11,922 nt of DNA from an uncultured Bacteroidales bacterium (GTDB taxonomy: Bacteria; Bacteroidota; Bacteroidia; Bacteroidales; UBA932). Positions within the stretch are counted from its first letter, which is position 1. Each line of letters starts with the position of its first letter. The notes below the pieces were generated by a model. That model was not told where the DNA came from and did not search any database. It was given only the letters and a program-made list of their open reading frames with translations. The translations under genes were made by a program, and so were the position numbers. Below are positions 6,288 through 11,922 of the stretch, in pieces. The stretch covers positions 1 through 11,922 of the forward strand of contig CAJOQW010000134.1 of the NCBI GenBank assembly GCA_905236955.1. Direction: 5' to 3'.

Positions 6288-7406
6288 TCAGATATGTTTC
6301 TCCTTGTAAGACACACAGTTGTTGTCGATGAGATCCCAGTCCAGCTCCGCCCCAACGCCCGGGCCCTTGGGAACGGTGATGATTCCGTCCGAGTCTATGG
6401 GCAGGAGGCCCTTCATGGGGAACTGGAACTCCTCTTCCGGCACGAAATACTCGAAGTATTTACAGTTGCGGATGGCGCATGATACGTGCAGGTTCACGAG
6501 GTCCATGTAGTTCATGGTCGTAGTGTGGATCTCGCAGTTCATACCGAAACTCTCCGCAAGATGGGCGATCTTGAGCGTTCCGGTGATGCCGCATTTCCAT
6601 GAAACGTCCGCACGCACGATATCGGCCGCCTTCTGGTTTATCACCTGCGCCACTCCCCAGTGGCAGCCCCGGGTGGTTTCAGTGGCGGCTATCGGAATAT
6701 CGAGTGCGCTGCAGAGCTGGCTGTACTTGTATAGTTCGAAGTCGCGGAAGGGCTCTTCAAACCAGATATAGTCAAGGCGTTCGAGCTGACGCCCCACCAT
6801 GATGGCCTCGCCCAGGGTATATTCGGATACCGGGTCGCTCATGAGTCCGAAATCGGGACCGACGGCCTCCCTCACCATCCGGTGTATCTTCATGTCGGTC
6901 TCGGCCGGTCCGGCGGGATGCACCTTGTAATAACGTATTCCGCGCGACTTATAGTAAAGGGCCTCGTCGACATAATCCTGGGGCGTAGGGAGGAAGAGTC
7001 CGCTGGCATATACGGGAAGTTGCTCGCGGTAGGCTCCGATATACTTATAGAGGGGCAGGCCCGCGGCCTTGGCGCAGATGTCCCACAGTGCCACGTCCAC
7101 CGGTCCTGGAAGATATACCGGGAAGAATGTCAGATGACGGTCGATGTTCCAGAGCTCGTGCCATATCTTCTCGTGATCGTATGGCGAGCGTCCCAGGACC
7201 ACCGGAGCAATATTGTCCATGATATAGCCCTCGGTGACATTTCCCGACCGTGCGGCCAGTGCGGTGGCGATGCCCTCGATACCGGTATCGGTGGTGAGCT
7301 TGATGACCAGCACGTCCCAGTCCATGGCGCTTTTGCCCTTGCGTTTCTCGTCGAAGAGACATTTGTCCCTCCGGACCCACCAGGATTCGAATTTATTGAC
7401 TATCAT
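6288..7406 (-). CDS. Mandelate racemase/muconate lactonizing-type enolase-superfamily enzyme, probable sugar-acid dehydratase
   Basis: A 372-residue enzyme of the mandelate-racemase subgroup, which abstracts the proton alpha to a carboxylate, usually to dehydrate aldonic or aldaric acids to 2-keto-3-deoxy acids. The N-terminal capping domain spans about 1-125. The barrel shows Lys161 in YYKVHP, metal ligands Asp191 (MSDPVSEY), Glu217 (IWFEEPF) and Glu243 (ATETT), then the Asp267 / His294 pair (RADVSW, CEIHTTT) and Glu319 (KYFEYF). That His-Asp dyad is the general acid/base of the subgroup. The usual Lys-x-Lys motif reads Lys-x-His (His163), which narrows the subfamily but does not settle the substrate. 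The ATG at 7406 lies inside the preceding SAF gene (14-bp overlap), implying translational coupling, and the large UxaA subunit gene follows 7 bp after the stop. Candidate activities include several hexonate or aldarate dehydratases or a galactarolactone cycloisomerase. Confidence 0.88.
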   Translation of the reverse strand: MIVNKFESWWVRRDKCLFDEKRKGKSAMDWDVLVIKLTTDTGIEGIATALAARSGNVTEGYIMDNIAPVVLGRSPYDHEKIWHELWNIDRHLTFFPVYLPGPVDVALWDICAKAAGLPLYKYIGAYREQLPVYASGLFLPTPQDYVDEALYYKSRGIRYYKVHPAGPAETDMKIHRMVREAVGPDFGLMSDPVSEYTLGEAIMVGRQLERLDYIWFEEPFRDFELYKYSQLCSALDIPIAATETTRGCHWGVAQVINQKAADIVRADVSWKCGITGTLKIAHLAESFGMNCEIHTTTMNYMDLVNLHVSCAIRNCKYFEYFVPEEEFQFPMKGLLPIDSDGIITVPKGPGVGAELDWDLIDNNCVSYKEKHI

Positions 7407-7665
7407 TTTTGTAATTTGATTGGATGTTTTGCGTATGAACGTGCTCCCCTTCCCGGATATCGCGGGTGGCGCTGCCGATGGGCAGACCGTATTTAAAGAC
7501 GTTTTCGCCGCACGCTATGCGCCTTGTGCAGAACTTGTGGCCGAAAGCTATGTCGTCGTGCAGGACGACGGGGTTACCGTCCACCTCGAGCGTTTCACCC
7601 TTCCGCAGGTCCCTCAAGGCCACAGCCACGTTGTCGGCGCCGTCGAGTTTGATGAAGGCATTCAT
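7393..7665 (-). CDS. SAF-domain small subunit of UxaA-type dehydratase
   Basis: A 90-residue protein matching the N-terminal SAF domain of altronate/galactarate dehydratases and stand-alone small subunits such as SuyA. Visible signatures: DNVAVALRDLRKGE (11-24), the GHK triad at 42-44, RRIACGENVFKYG (48-60), IGSAT (63-67), and the terminal GEHVHTQN (73-80). In the family this domain packs against the large catalytic domain and contributes histidines to the active site. The start at 7665 was chosen because the preceding in-frame 25 residues are low-complexity sequence overlapping the transporter gene, whereas ATG 7665 sits one base after the transporter stop. The gene overlaps the next one by 14 bp. 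Its catalytic partner is almost certainly the large subunit encoded at 5111-6280, from which it is separated by the enolase-family gene. Confidence 0.87.
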   Translation of the reverse strand: MNAFIKLDGADNVAVALRDLRKGETLEVDGNPVVLHDDIAFGHKFCTRRIACGENVFKYGLPIGSATRDIREGEHVHTQNIQSNYKNDSQ

Positions 7666-7666
7666 C

Positions 7667-8932
7667 TTAAAACTGTATCTGCTTGACAGGGACGAAGAGC
7701 TTGAGCGTGAGCCATGCCAGCAGGTACATGCAGCTGGCAATCATGAAGATGGCCGTATAGGAGCCAGTCACATTGAGTACCAGCCCCACGAACGAAGAAG
7801 CAAGCGCTCCGCCTATGGCGCCGCCCACACTGGAAATACCCGTCATCGAGGCGACAAGCTGCTTGGGATAGACATCGGAGACTATGGTGTAGATGTTCGA
7901 CGCCCAGGCCTGATGGGTGGAGGTGGCCATGCCGATAAGGAACACCACGAGCCAAAGGTTGTGGATGTGGGGAATGGCATTGAGCGGCAGGGCAAGCAGG
8001 GCGAAGATGAGGATGGTGGTCTTGCGGGCGAAATCGGCCGAACGGCCTTTTGCCAGGAAGCGAGACGAGACATATCCGCCCGTGATGCCGCCCAGGTCGG
8101 CCATGATATATATCACAACCAGCGGCAGCACCGTAGCCTTCAGGTCCACGCCCTGGGTCTTGGCCAGGAAGTCCGGAGCCCAGAACAGGAAGAACCACCA
8201 CACCCAGTCGGTAAGGAAACGGGAGACCAGGATGGCATAGGTCTGACGATGGCGGAAGAGTTCCTTCCATGCCACCGCAGGCTGCCGCACTTCTTCTTCC
8301 TTGTCGGAGTTGATGTAATCGAGCTCGGCCTTGTTCACGTGCCTGTGCTTCTCGGGCGGGCGGTAAACCAGCAGCCAGGCGACCGCCCAGATAAGTCCGA
8401 GGGCGCCGGTGACGAGGAAAGCGGCACGCCATCCCCATTTCAGCGTAATGGCCACAACGATTATGGGCGCTATGATGGCTCCGATGGTCGAGCCGGAATT
8501 GAAGATGCCCGTGGCAAGAGCGCGGGCTTTCTTCGGGAACCACTCCGCGATAGTCTTCACCGCCGAAGGGAAATTGCCGGCCTCTCCGAAACCAAGGATG
8601 GCGCGGGCGCCGCTGAACCCTAACACGCTGTTCATCAACGAGTGCAGGATGGCACCGATGCTCCATACCGACACGGACAATACATACCCTTTGCGCAGGC
8701 CTATCCTGTCGATGAATTTGCCGAGGGCCAGCATGCCTATCGCGTAGGCAATCTGGAAAGCCGTCACTATGTGGCCGTAGTCCAGCTCGCTCCACCCGAG
8801 GTCCCCTTGTATATATGGCTTGAGCAGGCCTATGACCTGGCGGTCGATATAGTTGATGGTGGTGGCGAAGAACAACATTCCAACCATCACCCACCTTACG
8901 TTGCTGCGCCTTTGAGTGTTCAAGGACTCCAT
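7667..8932 (-). CDS. MFS transporter, ExuT-like sugar-acid:cation symporter
   Basis: A 421-residue, 12-segment major facilitator protein of the anion:cation symporter group, which imports hexuronates, glucarate, galactonate and similar acids with protons. Family signatures: FFATTINYIDRQVIG near 21-35 in the first membrane segment, a loop motif GKFIDRIGLRKG (71-82), and RAILGFGEAGNFPSAVKTIAEWFPKKARA around 110-138, characteristic of ExuT/GudP relatives. A charged central loop spans about 191-230. ATG 8932 is preferred because a longer in-frame extension overlaps the SDR gene and has no transporter-like sequence. An AGGA lies 5 nt upstream of this ATG and could serve as a weak ribosome-binding site. 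It starts 11 bp after the SDR stop and ends one base before the SAF gene. Its position inside a dehydratase operon supports a sugar-acid substrate; which one is unknown. Confidence 0.9.
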   Translation of the reverse strand: MESLNTQRRSNVRWVMVGMLFFATTINYIDRQVIGLLKPYIQGDLGWSELDYGHIVTAFQIAYAIGMLALGKFIDRIGLRKGYVLSVSVWSIGAILHSLMNSVLGFSGARAILGFGEAGNFPSAVKTIAEWFPKKARALATGIFNSGSTIGAIIAPIIVVAITLKWGWRAAFLVTGALGLIWAVAWLLVYRPPEKHRHVNKAELDYINSDKEEEVRQPAVAWKELFRHRQTYAILVSRFLTDWVWWFFLFWAPDFLAKTQGVDLKATVLPLVVIYIMADLGGITGGYVSSRFLAKGRSADFARKTTILIFALLALPLNAIPHIHNLWLVVFLIGMATSTHQAWASNIYTIVSDVYPKQLVASMTGISSVGGAIGGALASSFVGLVLNVTGSYTAIFMIASCMYLLAWLTLKLFVPVKQIQF

Positions 8933-8943
8933 TTCAATCCTGT

Positions 8944-9687
8944 TTAAAAGGCTTCCGCCGCCCCGGCATCGACCGGAAGGAAAACGCCGTTTACATATTT
9001 GCCTGCCGGAGACGAAAGGTAGAGTGCCGCATAGCCTATATCTTCCGGGTCGCCGAAGGTGTGGGTGGGGATTCGGTCCAGGATCTTTGCCTTGCGGGGC
9101 GCGTCCGCCTCGATGGCCTTGTGCAGCATGGGAGTGTCTATCCATCCCGGAGCTATCGTGTTCACGCGTACGCCGTCGGCGGACAATTCCGCCACCAGAC
9201 TGCGCTGCAATCCCAGGATGGCCGATTTGGCCGTGGTGTATGCCACTACCTGCTTCATGCCCATGACGGCCGTCATGCTGCTTATCAGGATGATGGAGCC
9301 ACTTTTGCGCTCTGTCATGAGTTTACCGTACTCACGGCAGAGGGCGAAGACGCTCATGACATGGGTATTGAGCACGCCCGCGAACTCCCCGTCGGTGACG
9401 TCCAGGGCCCATTTTTTCAGATGGATGCCGGCACAGTTCACCAGGATATCCGCCGCTCCCGTCTCTTCCACGAGGGCTGGAATATCCTGCAGCCTTGTAA
9501 CGTCGAATGCCTTATATGTGCAATTCCCCCCTGTTTCCTGCCTTGCGGCTTTAAGCTTTTCTTCGTTCCTGCCGATGATTGTGACATCGGCTCCGGCCTT
9601 GGTGAAAACCTTGGCGATTGCCAGTCCCAGGCCGCTTCCGCCACCTGTGACGACAGCTTTTTTTCCGTCTATTCTGAATGCGTCCAT
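8944..9687 (-). CDS. Short-chain dehydrogenase/reductase, KduD / gluconate 5-dehydrogenase-like
   Basis: A classical SDR of 247 aa. Rossmann motif TGGGSGLG (14-21), NCAG (84-87), structural Asn107, and the catalytic Ser137, Tyr150 and Lys154 (YTTAK) with the standard 13-residue Ser-Tyr distance. APGWIDTPM (179-187) and the C-terminal NGVFLPVDAG (233-242) match the KduD / gluconate 5-dehydrogenase group, which oxidises or reduces hydroxyls on sugar acids and deoxy-keto acids with NAD(P)H. Start ATG 9687 is chosen because MDAFRIDGKKAVVTGG is a normal SDR N-terminus. An ATG 13 codons upstream would overlap the preceding gene. AGGA occurs just before the chosen ATG. The gene begins 10 bp after the RraA-like stop and ends 11 bp before the transporter gene. 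Cofactor choice and substrate cannot be settled. Confidence 0.9.
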   Translation of the reverse strand: MDAFRIDGKKAVVTGGGSGLGLAIAKVFTKAGADVTIIGRNEEKLKAARQETGGNCTYKAFDVTRLQDIPALVEETGAADILVNCAGIHLKKWALDVTDGEFAGVLNTHVMSVFALCREYGKLMTERKSGSIILISSMTAVMGMKQVVAYTTAKSAILGLQRSLVAELSADGVRVNTIAPGWIDTPMLHKAIEADAPRKAKILDRIPTHTFGDPEDIGYAALYLSSPAGKYVNGVFLPVDAGAAEAF

Positions 9688-9697
9688 ATTCCTGTGC

Positions 9698-10390
9698 TTA
9701 CATGATTCCATATTTGGCGAAGGCATCCACGGTGCTCATTCCCTGTTCGAGGGCCTGCTTTACCAGTTTCTCGCCCCTCGCCTTCTCGATGGCAAGGCGG
9801 AAAGCCTCTTCCTCGGCCTCCCTGGGAACGATTATCACGCCGTCGAGGTCGCCGAAGACGATATCGCCGGGATTCACGCGGATGCCGTCAAACTCGATGG
9901 GCACCCTGTAATCTATCACCTTCCCGCGCGGCCCCTGGTCCTGGGCGTAGGTTCCCATGGAAAAAGTGGGGAAACCCAGCCGGAGTATCTCGGGCGTATC
10001 GCGGGAATAGCCGTCGACAACGGCGCCGGCGGCATTGAGCTTGATGGCGCGGGTGCTCATCAGTCCGCCCCAAAGGGCATAGCGGGGCGAAGAACCGGAA
10101 CAGATATAAACCTCGCCGGGCCGCAGGCTGTCAAGCGCCTCGAACATGATTCCGAAAGGCTTCCTCATGAGGGGGAGCCGGGTCGAGTCGGCTTTCTCGG
10201 CAAATACGTCGGCCTCCAGCACGGGCATGGCCCGCCCGATGGTCACCATGTCGCTCCTGAGCGGCTTTATGCGCGGGGACAGGAACTGGTGCAGGTATCC
10301 CATCTTGTCCAGCACGTCGCCCACCAGCGCCGTGAACAATTCCTTGCGGACGATGGAGAACAATTCTTCATCACTTTTCCAAAGTGTCAT
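9698..10390 (-). CDS. RraA-like / HMG-aldolase-family protein, probable pyruvate-forming aldolase
   Basis: A 230-residue member of the RraA family, which includes the RNase E inhibitor RraA and the metal-dependent 4-hydroxy-4-methyl-2-oxoglutarate (HMG) aldolases. Core landmarks: ALVGDVLDKMGYL (21-33), ALWGGLMSTRAIKLNAAGAVVDGYSRD (105-131, conserved glycines and Arg130-Asp131), and PGDIVFGDLDGVIIVP (174-189). The spacing Gly109, 20 residues, Arg130-Asp131, two residues, Glu134 fits the G-X20-R-D-X2-E/D motif described for class II pyruvate aldolases of this family, favouring catalysis over RNase E regulation. First gene of the sugar-acid operon, read from its own leader after the terminator at 10414-10451; the SDR gene follows 10 bp later. 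The inferred role is retro-aldol cleavage of a 2-keto acid to pyruvate. A non-catalytic or hydrolytic role is not excluded. The family is often labelled demethylmenaquinone methyltransferase in error. Confidence 0.85.
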   Translation of the reverse strand: MTLWKSDEELFSIVRKELFTALVGDVLDKMGYLHQFLSPRIKPLRSDMVTIGRAMPVLEADVFAEKADSTRLPLMRKPFGIMFEALDSLRPGEVYICSGSSPRYALWGGLMSTRAIKLNAAGAVVDGYSRDTPEILRLGFPTFSMGTYAQDQGPRGKVIDYRVPIEFDGIRVNPGDIVFGDLDGVIIVPREAEEEAFRLAIEKARGEKLVKQALEQGMSTVDAFAKYGIM

Positions 10391-10412
10391 ATCGTTTCCG
10401 GTTTTTGAGTAT

Positions 10413-10420
10413 GAAAAATA
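10413..10420 (-). promoter_or_regulatory. Possible -7 box for the sugar-acid operon
   Basis: Minus strand reads TATTTTTC, one mismatch (C for final G) from TAnnTTTG, ending 22 nt before the RraA-like ATG at 10390. It coincides with the T-tract of the upstream terminator, so the resemblance may be accidental. The 94-bp gap 10391-10484 shows no better promoter candidate. Confidence 0.25.
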
Positions 10421-10451
10421 TGGGCCCCTGTGGATGATCCTTGAGGGGCCC
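10414..10451 (-). terminator. Rho-independent terminator downstream of the TerB-like gene
   Basis: A perfect 8-bp inverted repeat, GGGCCCCT (10422-10429) and AGGGGCCC (10444-10451), encloses a 14-nt loop. Read on the minus strand the hairpin is followed by ATATTTTT (10421-10414), a U-rich tail. It lies about 34 bp past the TerB-like stop, so it most likely ends transcription of the right-hand unit and insulates the sugar-acid operon. The loop is long for an intrinsic terminator, and the hairpin also lies upstream of the RraA-like start, so a leader role is possible. Confidence 0.65.
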
Positions 10452-10484
10452 GAAAGGTTCAGGTTTTATAAAAGGGCGGAGCTG

Positions 10485-10853
10485 CTATTTAAGCACTGCA
10501 TTCTTCCAGACTGCATAAGCTGCCACTTCGGCGCTTTCCTGCTCGCCGTCGGACTTGATGACCTTCTGGATGAAGGAAGATATGGCAGCCAGGATGGCGG
10601 CCTTCTCGACCTTGTTGAAGTCGGAGACGAGTGCATTCGTTTCTTCTACGATCTGCTCGATGGTAAAGCTTTCATTGAGATAACCTTCGAGCTTGGACTG
10701 GAGGTCTGCGACGTCGCCGTATTCGGCGAGCCTGCCGAGGAACTTCTCGATGAACTTCTTTTCGCCGCCTTCGTACTGGCCGTCGGCCTTGGCGAAGAAG
10801 AGGCCGGTCTTTGCCATAAGATCTATGACATCAGCTATTTTCTTGGTATCCAT
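10485..10853 (-). CDS. TerB-like (tellurite-resistance B fold) protein
   Basis: A 122-residue, mostly helical, soluble protein with two copies of the acidic signature typical of the TerB-like fold: FFAKADGQYEGGEKKFIEKF (19-38) with Asp24 and Glu31, and VIKSDGEQESAEV (98-110) with Asp102 and Glu109. TerB-like domains occur in tellurite/stress operons and in many stand-alone proteins where they may bind metal; the biochemical role of solitary members is poorly defined. No signal peptide or membrane segment is seen. The ATG at 10853 is preceded by a clear Shine-Dalgarno-like sequence, and the gene lies 16 bp after the stop of the Ala/Ser-rich gene, followed by a terminator. It is probably the last gene of its unit. 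A role in tellurite resistance is not implied by the single domain. Confidence 0.65.
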   Translation of the reverse strand: MDTKKIADVIDLMAKTGLFFAKADGQYEGGEKKFIEKFLGRLAEYGDVADLQSKLEGYLNESFTIEQIVEETNALVSDFNKVEKAAILAAISSFIQKVIKSDGEQESAEVAAYAVWKNAVLK

Positions 10854-10861
10854 GACTTTAT

Positions 10862-10867
10862 CTCCTT
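10862..10867 (-). promoter_or_regulatory. Shine-Dalgarno-like site before the TerB-like gene
   Basis: Minus strand reads AAGGAG within AAAAAAGGAGATAAAGTC, 8 nt before the ATG at 10853. This is a near-ideal spacing and a stronger anti-SD match than at any other start in the window. It supports the chosen start. Confidence 0.5.
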
Positions 10868-10869
10868 TT

Positions 10870-11265
10870 TTACTTAGCCGAATTGGCCATACCTATAACA
10901 GAAATGACGCTCTTGGCAATGTCGCCTACATCCATTCCGCTTGCAGCGGAGGCCTTGGAGCCGAGAACGGAACCGAGAACATCCTTGACGGCGCTTGCGC
11001 TGACGCCGCTGGAAGACCCGCCCATCTGGTTGAGGATTACCTTGATGAGGTCGGCCTGGCTGGATTCGGGCACCGTCTGCGCCTGCTTTGCCGCCTTGGC
11101 CTCTTTCATCTTTTTGGTAACCATGCCGATGGCGGCAGATGCCGCGGCTGCTGTCGCCGCCTTCTTAATGGCACTGCCGGCAGAAGAACTGCTTTTTGTA
11201 GAATTACTCTTGCCGGATACAGCGTTTTCTACGGCAGAAGTAAGAATGTTTTCCAATAAACCCAT
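10870..11265 (-). CDS. Hypothetical Ala/Ser-rich protein, YidB/DUF937-reminiscent
   Basis: A 131-residue protein not assigned with confidence. The N-terminus MGLLENILTSAVENAVSG resembles the start of YidB/DUF937-type proteins, which begin MGLLD. A Ser-rich linker (19-31) leads into an alanine-rich helix (34-48), a lysine-rich stretch (51-60), and a C-terminal helical region (71-127) with LIKVILNQMGG and VKDVLGSVLGS, again reminiscent of DUF937. The alanine-rich segment is too weakly hydrophobic to call a membrane helix, and there is no clear signal peptide. The family role is unknown. Low-complexity composition makes similarity by eye unreliable. It starts 12 bp after the DUF4249-like stop and ends 16 bp before the TerB-like start, so it is the middle gene of a likely three-gene transcript. 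Confidence 0.6.
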   Translation of the reverse strand: MGLLENILTSAVENAVSGKSNSTKSSSSAGSAIKKAATAAAASAAIGMVTKKMKEAKAAKQAQTVPESSQADLIKVILNQMGGSSSGVSASAVKDVLGSVLGSKASAASGMDVGDIAKSVISVIGMANSAK

Positions 11266-11277
11266 TGTCGTGATTTT

Positions 11278-11922
11278 TTAGTACTCGTAAATATAAGTAA
11301 AATAACTGTAAGGTTGCAACTCTATCTCCTGAAAAACCGGATATGCGATACCTACGAAACCTATGCCTCCATCGACATTGTCCGGGATGGAAATATCTTC
11401 GAGGGCCAGGTCGGAGCCGCTGCCCAAGAATCCGTCAAGCGCCTTGTAGTAATAATATTGCCTTTCAGGGATGTGGCAGAGCACGACCGTCATCGAACGG
11501 GAGACGTGTATGTAGTCGGCTATGCTCTCCATCTCGAGGGAGCGTATCCACAGATAATCGGAATAAACCGAAGGGTGCAGCACCGCTGCGCCGCCGTTGA
11601 ACTGTCCGTCGAGGAACGCCCCGAAGACATTAGGGCTTCCTATGTCGAACAAGTCTCCTTCCAGCCTGGACGACACCTCGTCGTCTTCGGAAAGGATGAT
11701 GTCTTCGGAGGTGTCCATGTCCAGGTAATACCAGTCTTTTTCGGTGTCCACATACAGGCCTTCGTCGTACCCGTCTATGGTATAGTTGAACCTGAGGGCG
11801 ATGCTGTAGTAGTCTGGTTCGGGCGAAACGTCCCTGAGCGGAACCGAAAATACCGTCTTCTTGTATTCATAATCCCCTTCGGTACGGACGACTTTCTCTT
11901 CCGTGGTGACATTGCCCATGAC
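11278..11922 (-). CDS. DUF4249-like protein, C-terminal part (5' end outside window)
   Basis: The frame is open to the right edge, giving 214 residues of a longer protein; the ATG at 11919 is followed upstream by an in-frame valine codon and is probably internal. The C-terminal region resembles DUF4249 proteins of Bacteroidetes, which are usually lipoproteins of the cell envelope, often encoded near TonB-dependent receptors. The resemblance rests on the arrangement YLWIRSLEMESIADYIHVSR, then an aromatic YYYYKALDGF segment (155-164), then DNVDGGIGFVG (180-190), parallel to the family's 'NIxgGxGxFg' ending. The region is rich in Tyr, Asp and Glu, like extracytoplasmic beta proteins. The lipobox cysteine, if present, would be outside the window. 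It is the first visible gene of the right-hand unit, 12 bp before the Ala/Ser-rich gene. Assignment is tentative. Confidence 0.6.
   Translation of the reverse strand, partial: VMGNVTTEEKVVRTEGDYEYKKTVFSVPLRDVSPEPDYYSIALRFNYTIDGYDEGLYVDTEKDWYYLDMDTSEDIILSEDDEVSSRLEGDLFDIGSPNVFGAFLDGQFNGGAAVLHPSVYSDYLWIRSLEMESIADYIHVSRSMTVVLCHIPERQYYYYKALDGFLGSGSDLALEDISIPDNVDGGIGFVGIAYPVFQEIELQPYSYFTYIYEY

Noticed and set aside
5156..6331. Plus-strand open frame (391 codons) opposite the UxaA large subunit gene
   Set aside because: Antisense to a gene with many conserved motifs; its own translation shows no domain.
6281..6355. N-terminal extension of the UxaA large subunit to an ATG at 6355
   Set aside because: The added 25 residues overlap the enolase-family gene and do not resemble the family, which starts at the KGFLRKDGRKGIRN region.
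7466..8623. Plus-strand open frame (385 codons) opposite the SAF and MFS genes
   Set aside because: Low-complexity charged translation, no motifs; a shadow of the MFS gene.
8933..9145. N-terminal extension of the MFS gene to an upstream ATG at 9145
   Set aside because: The added 71 residues overlap the SDR coding region, are Arg/Gly/Pro-rich, and lack transporter-like sequence; the ATG at 8932 gives a normal MFS start.
9059..10408. Plus-strand open frame (449 codons) opposite the SDR and RraA-like genes
   Set aside because: Spans two well-supported genes of the other strand, has no family motif, and arises from the same codon bias.
10485..10853. A tellurite-resistance (ter) operon
   Set aside because: Only one TerB-like gene is present, with no terA, terC, terD or terE neighbours, so a resistance function is not supported.

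Overview
The window looks like a G+C-rich member of the Bacteroidetes, probably Bacteroidales. The reasons are: (i) several start codons lie just downstream of TAnnTTTG, the Bacteroidetes -7 promoter element; (ii) most genes lack a clear Shine-Dalgarno sequence; (iii) the protein cut by the right edge resembles the Bacteroidetes-typical DUF4249 family. Family assignments come from reading motifs by eye, with no database search.

Left half (1-5107): compact housekeeping genes. The C-terminal part of rsmA (KsgA, rRNA dimethyltransferase) converges on thyA (thymidylate synthase). thyA is divergent from folA (dihydrofolate reductase) across a 38-bp gap that holds a TAnnTTTG box for each gene. folA shares one base with a sodium:neurotransmitter-symporter-family transporter gene, which is followed by galM (aldose 1-epimerase). 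galM overlaps the convergent 3' end of a Nudix (MutT-like) hydrolase gene by 14 bp. That gene is divergent from rnhB (RNase HII), again with a -7 box on each strand.

Middle (5111-10390, all minus strand): a tight six-gene sugar-acid operon. In transcription order it encodes an RraA/HMG-aldolase-like protein, a short-chain dehydrogenase (KduD/gluconate 5-dehydrogenase type), an ExuT-like MFS symporter, the small SAF subunit of a split UxaA-type dehydratase, a mandelate-racemase-type enolase-superfamily enzyme, and the large UxaA subunit. Gaps are 14-bp overlap to 11 bp. The inferred logic is uptake of a hexonate, uronate or aldarate, dehydration by one or both unrelated dehydratases, redox adjustment by the SDR, and retro-aldol cleavage to pyruvate plus an aldehyde without phosphorylation. 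Substrate and step order cannot be read from sequence. No regulator, sugar-acid kinase or KDPG aldolase gene lies in the window.

Right end (10485-11922, minus strand): a probable three-gene unit encoding the C-terminal part of a DUF4249-like protein, an Ala/Ser-rich protein of unknown function and a TerB-like protein. An apparent intrinsic terminator at 10414-10451 separates it from the sugar-acid operon. No RNA genes, CRISPR arrays, insertion sequences or long repeats were seen, and no gene-free stretch exceeds about 95 bp.
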